Source of the DNA: Rhizobiaceae bacterium
GTDB taxonomy: Bacteria; Pseudomonadota; Alphaproteobacteria; Rhizobiales; Rhizobiaceae
Assembly: GCA_028865845.1 (NCBI GenBank)
Contig: JAGWJK010000241.1
Location: forward strand, 1-6,721
Direction: 5' to 3'
DNA length: 6,721 nt
Both the position numbers and the translations under genes were made by a program. This document shows, piece after piece, positions 1 through 5,909 of the stretch. Numbering within the stretch: position 1 is the stretch's first letter; each line of letters starts with the position of its first letter. The notes below the pieces were generated by a model, which worked only from the letters and a program-made list of their open reading frames with translations, was not told the DNA's origin and did not search any database.

Positions 1-1
1 A

Positions 2-574
2 GCGCAGTGGGATCAGGGCGATGGCGTCGTGGTGAATGGCTGCCAACGGCTGGAGATGAAGAGCGTGCAGCAGACGCTGGACTTCGACCTCCAGCGACCC
101 GCCGAAATGTACCGCACGCTTCATGTCACGGGTGATCTCTATTTCATGAAGTATTATACGATCGGCACCAACCCCCGACAGTCCTTCCCTTTCGATTTCA
201 GCGTCGATGTCGCTCCCGAACCGGGGCGCACCACCGCTCGCTGGACGGTGCGGCAGGATTTCCACGGAATATTCGGCGTGGCCGCTTTCCTCTTCCTGCT
301 GGAGCCGGAAGGCATCGTCAGATGGAGCGTCGCCTGGGCGGTATCACAGGACGGCAACGTCGTTGAGGATATGGCGAATGCTCTAAGCTCGGCCGTGGAA
401 GACATCTCGCTCGGCTTTATCTCGGGCCTGTTCGGCAACGAGGTCAACGGTGCCGATTCCAGAAGCAATGAGATCGGCCGCAATGCGCCGACAATGTCAG
501 ACAGCATGCGTATCGGTCCCGGCGACGGCACCAACGGTCTGCTCAATTTTCATATCGATAATCTCGGCCCGTAG
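2..574 (+). CDS. Unrecognised protein, 3' part of a gene cut by the window edge
   Basis: The frame is open from the first complete codon at base 2 to the TAG at 572-574, giving 190 residues. An in-frame GTG at 29 has no convincing ribosome binding site, and the residues before it (AQWDQGDGV) look like ordinary protein, so the gene probably begins upstream of the window. I do not recognise a family. The visible part starts with an aromatic and charged segment rich in beta-type residues, including YRTLHVTGDLYFMKYYTIG. A hydrophobic patch follows (FGVAAFLFLL), then a helical stretch (MANALSSAVEDISLGFISGLFG) and a Gly/Asn/Asp-rich tail. No cysteine pair, metal motif or clear membrane helix stands out. 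The next gene starts 72 bases downstream, so the two could be co-transcribed. Coding status is likely; function is unknown. Confidence 0.6.
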   Translation, partial: AQWDQGDGVVVNGCQRLEMKSVQQTLDFDLQRPAEMYRTLHVTGDLYFMKYYTIGTNPRQSFPFDFSVDVAPEPGRTTARWTVRQDFHGIFGVAAFLFLLEPEGIVRWSVAWAVSQDGNVVEDMANALSSAVEDISLGFISGLFGNEVNGADSRSNEIGRNAPTMSDSMRIGPGDGTNGLLNFHIDNLGP

Positions 575-592
575 CTGAGCCGACACCGATAT
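552..592 (+). terminator. Nested inverted repeat across the stop codon, possible weak terminator
   Basis: The outer arms ATATCG (552-557) and CGATAT (587-592) are perfectly complementary. Inside them, CTCGGC (563-568) pairs with GCTGAG (574-579) with one G-U pair and a five-base loop. The structure is followed by TTCTATT rather than a clean T-run. It could be a weak terminator or an RNA-stabilising end of the upstream gene. Its position right at the stop codon supports a 3'-end role, but this is inference. Confidence 0.25.
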
Positions 593-633
593 TTCTATTG
601 AGGCTTGTGCTCGGAACGGCTCAACCGTTTGCC

Positions 634-642
634 AAAAGGGGG
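634..642 (+). promoter_or_regulatory. Ribosome binding site that fixes the start at 647
   Basis: AAAAGGGGG ends four bases before the ATG at 647. This purine-rich tract supports that ATG over the in-frame TTG at 605, which has no such sequence in front of it. Confidence 0.55.
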
Positions 643-646
643 CGAC

Positions 647-1069
647 ATGGACGAGGCGATGGGTTTCCTCAAATTCGGGGCCATCAGCATTGGTGTGCTG
701 ATCCTCGGTTATACTGCGGCGATGTTGAATGCCGAACTGAGACGACCGGCACCGCGTCCGGAAGCGCGAACTCTTATCCTGATGTTCATGGCGTTCAGTC
801 TGGTGGCATTCGCCGGCGCCGGCTATCTGGAATATCTAAAGCAATCGTCGGTCCGCGACGTCGAGCGCAATCAGATGGCGGGTATTGTCGGCGAACTCGA
901 TACACGCCTCGATGACAAGGAGCGGGCGGAGTTCTCACAGGATTTCAACGAGGATCAGCAGAAACAATTCACGCACTATACCGACACCTTGTGCGAAAAG
1001 GTCAAGGAATTGCGCAGGATTCTCACCCCGGACAAAACCACGGCCTGCCGGGTGTCATCGCCACTCTAG
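647..1069 (+). CDS. Small membrane protein with two helices and a charged C-terminal tail, function unknown
   Basis: The protein has 140 residues from the ATG at 647, which follows a strong AAAAGGGGG. Two hydrophobic helices are visible at about residues 7-27 (GAISIGVLILGYTAAML) and 43-61 (LILMFMAFSLVAFAGAGYL). They are joined by a short basic and proline-rich linker (RRPAPRPEAR). By the positive-inside rule this linker is likely cytoplasmic, which would put both termini in the periplasm; that topology is inference. The C-terminal half (about 65-130) is highly charged and helical, with cysteines at 116 and 134. If the tail is periplasmic, these two could form a disulfide. I do not recognise a family. 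It is separated from the downstream operon by about 600 bases and probably belongs to a different unit, perhaps with the truncated gene upstream. Confidence 0.7.
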   Translation: MDEAMGFLKFGAISIGVLILGYTAAMLNAELRRPAPRPEARTLILMFMAFSLVAFAGAGYLEYLKQSSVRDVERNQMAGIVGELDTRLDDKERAEFSQDFNEDQQKQFTHYTDTLCEKVKELRRILTPDKTTACRVSSPL

Positions 1070-1571
1070 ACAGGGCCAGGAGCCGGATGCCGTGGATTGG
1101 ATCGGGTAGGATCCGAGAAGATCTTTGGCCTTGATCGCATTCGAACCGGCAACGTCTGCTGCGTCGTAACATGACTGAAATCTTCCCAGCCTCAAACGTC
1201 TAACTGGCGCGACCGTGAGTTCGGCATCGCGTTAACACGAACGCACGCGCAAACTATTCTTGCCGATCGACTTTTGCGAAATGCTCGCTGGATATCACGC
1301 GGGGTGAAGCGCGTTCATCCCCAGCCCTCATTCAGCGCGAAACACCCGTCCTTCAAGCAATAGAAGACCAACCAGCGCAACACGGTTCAATACGCGGTCT
1401 CGGCTTGAGCAATAGTATTTGGCACGCCGTTTCGTTGACCCCTGCGTATGGGCCGACGGCGAGCGTCTACTCTGTTCAGCGGCTGAAAGGCTTTCCTATG
1501 ACCAGTCTCGCCGCCATCGTTTCCTTGAGTGAAAATCCCAAGCCGCTTTTTTCAGAACCGCCGTGCCGGAG
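1070..1571. other. Non-coding stretch with no supported gene
   Basis: About 500 bases between the small membrane protein gene and the buf promoter show no open frame with convincing start, composition or family likeness. I see no tRNA and no tandem repeat. The most obvious structure is a hairpin at 1301-1321. A 36-codon frame from an ATG at 1498 to 1608 has AAAGG seven bases upstream, but it runs through the predicted promoter and reads like chance. The region could hold an unrecognised small RNA or regulator sites. Confidence 0.5.
1301..1321 (+). repeat. Inverted repeat (hairpin) in the intergenic region
   Basis: GGGGTGAA (1301-1308) pairs with TTCATCCC (1314-1321) over eight positions with one G-U pair and a five-base loop GCGCG. 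No T-run follows, so it is not a typical intrinsic terminator. It may be an operator-like dyad or part of an RNA. Function is unknown. Confidence 0.3.
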
Positions 1572-1597
1572 GGTAACTTTTTCGCCGCCAAACCGAA
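1572..1597 (+). promoter_or_regulatory. Predicted ECF sigma factor promoter of the buf operon
   Basis: GGTAAC at 1572-1577 (-35) and CGAA at 1594-1597 (-10) are separated by 16 bases. This closely resembles the promoter described for Caulobacter SigF (GTAACC and CGAA elements, about 16 bases apart), as I recall it. The predicted transcription start would be near 1603-1606, giving a leader of about 65-70 bases before bufA. Because the operon ends in a SigF-like sigma factor and its anti-sigma factor, the site fits an autoregulated unit. The match is by eye, and the transcription start is not known. Confidence 0.55.
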
Positions 1598-1660
1598 CTT
1601 CTTGTTAGGCGGATCTCGCCGCCCCAGGCGACCTCGCAGTCTTCTGGCCACCTCATAATC

Positions 1661-1665
1661 GGAGA
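1661..1665 (+). promoter_or_regulatory. Ribosome binding site of bufA
   Basis: GGAGA lies six bases before the ATG at 1672. It is the clearest Shine-Dalgarno sequence in the operon. This agrees with a precursor protein that must be made in larger amounts than its modifying enzymes. Confidence 0.6.
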
Positions 1666-1671
1666 ACAGCA

Positions 1672-2004
1672 ATGTCTAATCGTTTGATGTCCACGCTCGT
1701 CGTCAGCGCTTTCGCCAGCGCCATCGGTGCCCTTTCGGTCGTGCCTGCGAGTGCCGAGGAATTCACGGAAGCACAGAAGAAAATTCAGGCTGAACACACC
1801 GCTCTCGTTAAGTCCGGCAAGGTCGAGCCCTGCTTCGGCACCGCGCTGAAGGGACAGAACGATTGCTACGCCGGCGCCGGCACGACCTGTGCTGGTACAA
1901 GCACGGTCGACTACCAGGGCAATGCCTTCAAGCTGGTGCCGAAGGGCACCTGCACAACAATGTCGACCCCGAACGGCGCCGGAAGCCTCACCCCCAAGCC
2001 CTGA
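1672..2004 (+). CDS. bufA: Bufferin-type DUF2282 precursor, secreted metal-binding RiPP
   Basis: The 110-residue protein starts with a Sec-type signal peptide: MSNR, a hydrophobic stretch, then PASA followed by EEF, with likely cleavage after residue 28. The mature part has four cysteines, at 54, 65, 73 and 94. They sit in the family pattern [13 protein letters not shown], then [11 protein letters not shown], then KLVPKGTC. This is the BUF_6/12 (DUF2282) type. In studied bufferins, DUF692 enzymes convert core cysteines into thiooxazole-type heterocycles, and the exported product binds copper; by analogy C65 and C73 are the likely modified residues here. The family often has a tryptophan where this protein has F86, and the C-terminus ends GSLTPKP. 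The gene is first in the operon, has a strong GGAGA site, and is followed 65 bases later by its likely modifying enzyme. Family assignment is firm; the exact ligand and modification are inferred. Confidence 0.92.
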   Translation: MSNRLMSTLVVSAFASAIGALSVVPASAEEFTEAQKKIQAEHTALVKSGKVEPCFGTALKGQNDCYAGAGTTCAGTSTVDYQGNAFKLVPKGTCTTMSTPNGAGSLTPKP

Positions 2005-2033
2005 TGCGTCCCGCCGGTCGTGCTGGCGACGCA
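2005..2033 (+). repeat. Inverted repeat between bufA and bufB
   Basis: TGCGTC (2005-2010), directly after the bufA stop codon, pairs with GACGCA (2028-2033). After a two-base bulge, a further GCC/GGC stem closes a nine-base loop. GGCCGGCC follows a few bases later. No full T-run is present, so it is more likely an RNA-stabilising or attenuating hairpin than a complete terminator. It could raise bufA messenger relative to the enzyme genes. Confidence 0.35.
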
Positions 2034-2069
2034 CGGCCGGCCTTTCATCTCACCAACAGGGTTGTGCAT

Positions 2070-2954
2070 ATGCAAAGTTCGGGCTCTCTAGCGAATATAT
2101 CGATCCCCGCTCGCGCCGGCGTCGGACTCAAGGCAGAGCACTATCGCCTAATCCTCAAGACCCTGCCTGACATCGGTTTCTTCGAGGTCCATGCCGAGAA
2201 CTATATGGGAGAAGGCGGAGCGCCGCATCGATACCTGACGGCGGTGCGGGAGCATTATCCCCTGTCCTTGCATGGTGTCGGCCTGTCCATCGGCGCCGAC
2301 CGGCCGCTGGACCGGAATCATCTTGCGCGGCTGAAGGCTTTGATCGACCGCTACCAGCCATCGCTTTTCTCGGAACATCTGGCCTGGTCCTCGCATGATA
2401 CCGGTTTTTTCAACGATCTTTTGCCGGTTCCGTACACTGCCGAGACCCTTTCCCGCGTCGCAAGCCATATCGAACAGGTCCAGGACGTTCTCGGCCGCCA
2501 GATGCTGCTCGAGAATCCGTCGACCTATCTCGCCTTTTCCGAAAGCACCTATGGGGAAGTCGATTTCATCGCCGAGGTGGTCCGACGCACCGGTTGCGGA
2601 CTGCTGCTGGATGTCAACAACGTCTTCGTCTCGTCCACGAACCAGCTTTGGGATCCAATCTCCTATATCGATTCCTACCCGCTTGCTCACGTCCAGGAAA
2701 TTCATCTTGCCGGTCACGCGCGCGAGTCGGACGAAAACGATCGGCCGCTGCTTATCGATACACATGACCGGCCCGTCGATGACATTGTCTGGGATCTTTA
2801 CGCGCATTCCATCGGCCGCATAGGCCCGGTCCCGACGTTGATTGAATGGGATGCGGATGTTCCAGCCTGGCCGATCCTCGCAAAAGAGGCGGCACGGGCG
2901 GAGCTTCTGATGCGTTCGAAAGACGCGGCAATACCGAGGGCCGCCGCCGAATGA
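2070..2954 (+). CDS. bufB: DUF692 multinuclear iron oxidative enzyme (MNIO) that modifies BufA
   Basis: This 294-residue cytoplasmic TIM-barrel enzyme is of the usual DUF692/UPF0276 length. MNIOs use a cluster of two or three irons and oxygen to oxidise cysteines in precursor peptides. The expected metal-site motifs appear in order: FFEVHAENYMG (residues 37-47), SLHGVGLSIG (66-75, H68), FSEHLAWS (100-107, H103), LLENPSTY (146-153, E148), GLLLDVNNV (177-185, D181), QEIHLAGH (209-216, H212/H216), THDRPV (231-236) and IEWD (258-261). None of these residues appears to be lost, so the enzyme should be active. I chose the ATG at 2070. The frame stays open upstream through bufA, but that part reads as a shadow, and a GTG at 2064 is an alternative. 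No strong ribosome site is visible. Its substrate is most likely the BufA encoded just upstream; bufC further downstream encodes the usual partner. Confidence 0.93.
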   Translation: MQSSGSLANISIPARAGVGLKAEHYRLILKTLPDIGFFEVHAENYMGEGGAPHRYLTAVREHYPLSLHGVGLSIGADRPLDRNHLARLKALIDRYQPSLFSEHLAWSSHDTGFFNDLLPVPYTAETLSRVASHIEQVQDVLGRQMLLENPSTYLAFSESTYGEVDFIAEVVRRTGCGLLLDVNNVFVSSTNQLWDPISYIDSYPLAHVQEIHLAGHARESDENDRPLLIDTHDRPVDDIVWDLYAHSIGRIGPVPTLIEWDADVPAWPILAKEAARAELLMRSKDAAIPRAAAE

Positions 2955-2979
2955 TGGCAGCAAAACACCCACGCACGCG

Positions 2980-2984
2980 AAGGA
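2980..2984 (+). promoter_or_regulatory. Ribosome binding site that fixes the start at 2994
   Basis: AAGGA lies nine bases before the ATG at 2994. It directly abuts the in-frame TTG at 2985, which is too close to be served by it. The ATG is therefore the better start. Confidence 0.5.
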
Positions 2985-2993
2985 TTGAAACAA

Positions 2994-3971
2994 ATGATCG
3001 GCCATAGCGTTGCCGTCTACTACGCCTGGGATCGTGCGCGCGAGACGGACGCGCCGCTTGGCATCATCGAAAATCGGTTCCCAGCGCTCTTCGAAAGCCG
3101 CAGGATTCTTTATCCGCATTACGAAGAGCTGTCCGATCCTCAGCAGTATGACCAGGGGATCGCCGGTTTCCTTGACGAGATCCTGAAAAAGAACTTCGTC
3201 GCATTCGTCGAGCAGGTGCGCACGCAAACCGGGCAACCGGTATTGGAGGTCGAACGCGGCGGCAACGATGGCCATCCTGTGCCGCTCGATGAACGCGTGC
3301 TTGAGACTGTCGATACCGTGGTGATCATCAGCTTCGATTCATTGCGGACCCATCAGCTGGCGGGTGCTGCGGAAGTCGACGCGGTTCGATCCTTCCTCGC
3401 AAAACCCGGCAACCTGCTTTTTGTCTGCCCTCACCATGATATCGGCGAGGTCGACGATAGTTCCAAGGACGATCGCACAGAGATCCAGACGGAGCATTTT
3501 TTGCACCATGGCGATCGCACGATCCCGCCGCAGCAGCGTTTCGGCGGCTTCGCCCGCTCCCTGCTTGCCGGACTTGGGCTTCCGGTCGAAAACCGGTTCG
3601 GACTGCACCCCGCCTCGGAACCAGATGGATCGCCGAGCCCGATCGACGTCAAGCATGATCTCGACCGACTCGGACTGCTGGCCGGCGTTCCGACATTCAA
3701 CCTTCATCCGCATTTGCCGCATTTCGAAAGAAACGGGGATGCCGCTGACAAGATGGAAGTGCTCGCCCGTCAGCGCATCGATCTTTCCGCCCCGCCGCAC
3801 CCGTTCACAAGCGATGGCCGCTCCATGTTCGACGCCTTGCTGCAATCCCGACCCGGCGTCTTCGCCGGCGACCTGCTGGTCGGCGATGCCACGTTGTGGA
3901 GTTCGACGGCGGGAGGTTTGGAAAGCCTTCAGCGCCTATGGTCCAACGTCGTTTCGCGAGAAACCCGCTGA
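2994..3971 (+). CDS. Unrecognised histidine-rich protein inserted in the buf operon
   Basis: I do not recognise a family for this 325-residue protein. It has no signal peptide or membrane helix, so it is probably cytoplasmic. The start at 2994 follows AAGGA. Residues 106-151 read like a Rossmann or glutamine-amidotransferase/ThuA-type alpha/beta core: a strand (TVVIISFD), a helix (EVDAVRSFLAKPG), then a second strand ending in LLFVCPHHDIG. The single cysteine C145 in the CPHH motif sits at a possible active-site turn. Fifteen histidines are present, ten of them between residues 147 and 243, including PHHD, EHFLHH and LHPHLPHF. This suggests a metal site, but that is inference. The gene lies 39 bases after bufB, and its TGA overlaps the bufC ATG (TGATG), so it is an integral, translationally coupled member of the operon. 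Possible roles are metal handling, a second precursor-modifying step, or regulation. The coding call is firm; the function is open. Confidence 0.85.
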   Translation: MIGHSVAVYYAWDRARETDAPLGIIENRFPALFESRRILYPHYEELSDPQQYDQGIAGFLDEILKKNFVAFVEQVRTQTGQPVLEVERGGNDGHPVPLDERVLETVDTVVIISFDSLRTHQLAGAAEVDAVRSFLAKPGNLLFVCPHHDIGEVDDSSKDDRTEIQTEHFLHHGDRTIPPQQRFGGFARSLLAGLGLPVENRFGLHPASEPDGSPSPIDVKHDLDRLGLLAGVPTFNLHPHLPHFERNGDAADKMEVLARQRIDLSAPPHPFTSDGRSMFDALLQSRPGVFAGDLLVGDATLWSSTAGGLESLQRLWSNVVSRETR

Positions 3972-4783
3972 TGTCTGTCATGCCGTCCCTGGAAGAACGA
4001 CAGCAGGCATTCGCCGCAGCCTTGCTTGATCCGGAACGACCCGTTCCGAAAGGCTTGGTCGGGCCGGACGGACGGCCGAGCCTGAAACGCTTTAACGTCT
4101 ATCGAAACAATGTCGTCGCCGGTCTTACGGCAACTCTGAAGGATGCCTTCCCTGCCGTCGCACGCATCGTCGGGGAGGAATTTTTCCTGGCCATGGGGCG
4201 GATCTATGTCGCTACCGAGCCCCCGACATCGCCAATCATGCTCGACTACGGAAAAGGATTTCCGGGTTTCATCCAAGGTTTCGCCCCCGTTGCAGGCCTT
4301 CCATATTTAGCCGACGTCGCATGCATCGAACGCGCGTGGGTCGAGGCCTATCACACGGCCGATGTGGAGCCCCTGGAGGCCATCGTGTTCGCTCAGATCA
4401 GTGCATCCGATCTTCCTCACGTTCGCGTAACGCTGCATCCATCCTTGCGCATCGTCCGATCGGAGTTTCCATCCCTCACGATCTGGCAGATGAACCTCGG
4501 GGATGCAGTGCCGACGGAGATAGACCTTGAGGCCGGTGGCGAGAACGCTTTCATCCTCCGTTCCGGCGCGGATGTCGAAGTCAGAGCGCTTCCTACCGGT
4601 GCCGCTGAGTTCATCGCCGCCTTGGCCGAGCGCCATTCGATGATCGAGGCAATGAAACAGGCGATGACGGCGGATCCCCGGTTCGATCTGTCGGCGTGCC
4701 TTTCCGGATTGATGGCGGCGCGCGTCTTTGCCGGCTTCGACATCCCACCTGTTCACCCCGGTCAGCGGGAACAGGTGCCATGA
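3971..4783 (+). CDS. bufC: DUF2063 family BufC-like partner of the MNIO enzyme
   Basis: The 270-residue protein carries the DUF2063 (HvfC/BufC N-terminal) domain over about residues 8-130. Typical signatures are ERQQAFAAALLDP, RFNVYRNNVVAGLTATLKDA, then FPAVARIVGEEFF, MLDYGKGFPGFI, and PYLADVACIERAWVEAYH. Databases often label the family a putative DNA-binding domain. In studied MNIO systems such proteins bind the precursor peptide and present it to the DUF692 enzyme, and this is the likely role here. The C-terminal half (about 150-270) is less distinctive. The start at 3971 overlaps the previous stop by one base (TGATG), which argues for translational coupling; an ATG at 3980 is an alternative. 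The stop overlaps the next start by four bases (ATGA). A direct DNA-binding role is less likely because the operon carries its own sigma factor. Confidence 0.9.
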   Translation: MSVMPSLEERQQAFAAALLDPERPVPKGLVGPDGRPSLKRFNVYRNNVVAGLTATLKDAFPAVARIVGEEFFLAMGRIYVATEPPTSPIMLDYGKGFPGFIQGFAPVAGLPYLADVACIERAWVEAYHTADVEPLEAIVFAQISASDLPHVRVTLHPSLRIVRSEFPSLTIWQMNLGDAVPTEIDLEAGGENAFILRSGADVEVRALPTGAAEFIAALAERHSMIEAMKQAMTADPRFDLSACLSGLMAARVFAGFDIPPVHPGQREQVP

Positions 4784-5292
4784 TAGCCGATGTGGATTGG
4801 GTTCGCATATTTGGCAATACGGCCGTCCGCGGCTCGGCGGTGATCGGCCTGGTTGGCACCACAGTCGCTCCACTAGTCCTGCGCATTGCGCTTGCTCTGC
4901 CGTTCTTTCGCTCCGGCCTGACGCGATGGGATAGTTTCCTGTCGCTATCGATCGGCACGCAATTCCTGTTCGAGGAACAGTTCAAGCTGCACCTCTTCGG
5001 CAATCTCTATGGGTTTCCATTTCCCGATATCGTCGCCTATCTGGTCGCGCTGGCCGAGATCATTTTGCCGATTCTTTTGCTGATCGGCTTCGCGACGCGT
5101 CTCGTCGGCCTCGCGATGCTTCTCATGACGGGCGTCATACAGCTGGTTTTTCCGGACGGATGGGTGAATTTTCACCTCTATTGGGCCGCGATTGCTGTTG
5201 CCATCATGGCGCTCGGCCCCGGCAAGGCGTCGTTGGATTACCTCATCTCAAGCATCTACAGCCGCTCGCTCTCAAAGGGCGGAACCGCATGA
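4780..5292 (+). CDS. DoxX family membrane protein
   Basis: The 170-residue inner-membrane protein has about four helices, near 30-50, 82-104, 107-125 and 133-146. The DoxX pattern is visible as VLRIALALPFFRSGLTRW (residues 33-50), then YLVALAEIILPILLLIGFATRL, and a final helix before GPGKASLDY. DoxX proteins are common last members of bufferin-type and Caulobacter gig-type operons. Their role is unsettled; links to quinone or thiol redox chemistry and to metal stress have been proposed. The start at 4780 shares ATGA with the end of bufC, and the stop shares ATGA with the sigma factor start, so its translation is coupled on both sides. A longer open frame upstream from 4696 overlaps bufC and is not used. 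Confidence 0.9.
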   Translation: MIADVDWVRIFGNTAVRGSAVIGLVGTTVAPLVLRIALALPFFRSGLTRWDSFLSLSIGTQFLFEEQFKLHLFGNLYGFPFPDIVAYLVALAEIILPILLLIGFATRLVGLAMLLMTGVIQLVFPDGWVNFHLYWAAIAVAIMALGPGKASLDYLISSIYSRSLSKGGTA

Positions 5293-5909
5293 GCGACGAG
5301 CGCGGCGATCGGCTGAAACTGGTCGCGTCCAGGCCAGCAGATTCGGAGGCTGAACGCGCACGGTATCACGATCTGGACTGGACGATCCTCATGGCGCGCG
5401 CCCAGGAAGGGGACGCCGCATCTTATCTTCGTCTGCTGCAGGAGATCACGCCTTATCTGCGCTCCCTGGCGGTCAGGTATCATCGCAATCCGATGGATGT
5501 CGAAGACACCGTGCAGGACATTCTACTGACCATTCACTCCGTCCGCGCGACTTTCGACCCTACCCGCCCCTTCGGACCGTGGCTCGTCGGTATCGCCAAC
5601 AGGCGCGCTTTTGACCGCTTGCGCCGCCAAGGGCGGCAGCGGGCGCACGAATTTCCGTTGTCCGCAGAACATGATGCGGTTGCAACGAGTGAGAATATCG
5701 AAGAGGCTGCAAACAGGATTCATCTCGAAGGCGCCATCAGCGACCTACCGCCCGCGCAGCAGCAGGCTATAAACATGCTCAAATTGAAGGAGATGTCGCT
5801 GAAGGAGGCCGCTACGGAGAGCGGGATGTCGATCGCCTCACTGAAAGTTGCCACCCACCGCGCCCTCAAGAGCCTTCGCAAACTGCTCCTCGATCATGGT
5901 GATCATTGA
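5289..5909 (+). CDS. ECF sigma factor, SigF-like, likely activator of this operon
   Basis: This 206-residue sigma-70 family protein has only regions 2 and 4. Region 2 spans about residues 30-115: ILMARAQEGDAASYLRLL, VEDTVQDILLTIHSVRATFDP, and RPFGPWLVGIANRRAFDRLR, the last covering the -10 recognition part. Region 4 spans about 148-200: ISDLPPAQQQAINMLKLKEM, then the helix-turn-helix SLKEAATESGMSIASLKVATHRALKSLRKL divided over 170-199. The pairing with a DUF1109/NrsF protein and the buf/DoxX genes matches Caulobacter SigF, which responds to heavy metals and oxidants. It probably recognises the GGTAAC/CGAA site before bufA and so drives its own synthesis. It starts inside the DoxX stop (ATGA), and its stop overlaps the anti-sigma start (TGATG), which fits the usual near-equal production of the two partners. 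Confidence 0.93.
   Translation: MSDERGDRLKLVASRPADSEAERARYHDLDWTILMARAQEGDAASYLRLLQEITPYLRSLAVRYHRNPMDVEDTVQDILLTIHSVRATFDPTRPFGPWLVGIANRRAFDRLRRQGRQRAHEFPLSAEHDAVATSENIEEAANRIHLEGAISDLPPAQQQAINMLKLKEMSLKEAATESGMSIASLKVATHRALKSLRKLLLDHGDH

Noticed and set aside
1498..1608. A possible 36-codon leader peptide with AAAGG upstream of its ATG.
   Set aside because: It runs through the predicted promoter, so the operon transcript would not include it, and its composition is unremarkable.
1552..2034. A 160-codon open frame on the minus strand opposite bufA and its promoter.
   Set aside because: It is antisense to bufA, shows no recognisable domain, and would cover the promoter and leader.
1863..2069. 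Upstream extension of the bufB frame through bufA.
   Set aside because: It overlaps the well-supported bufA in another frame and reads as Arg/Pro-rich shadow sequence. The DUF692 homology starts after the ATG at 2070.
2148..3275. A 375-codon open frame on the minus strand opposite bufB and the start of the unknown gene.
   Set aside because: It lies wholly antisense to a clear DUF692 gene and has no family-like motifs. Long antisense frames are common in GC-rich coding DNA.
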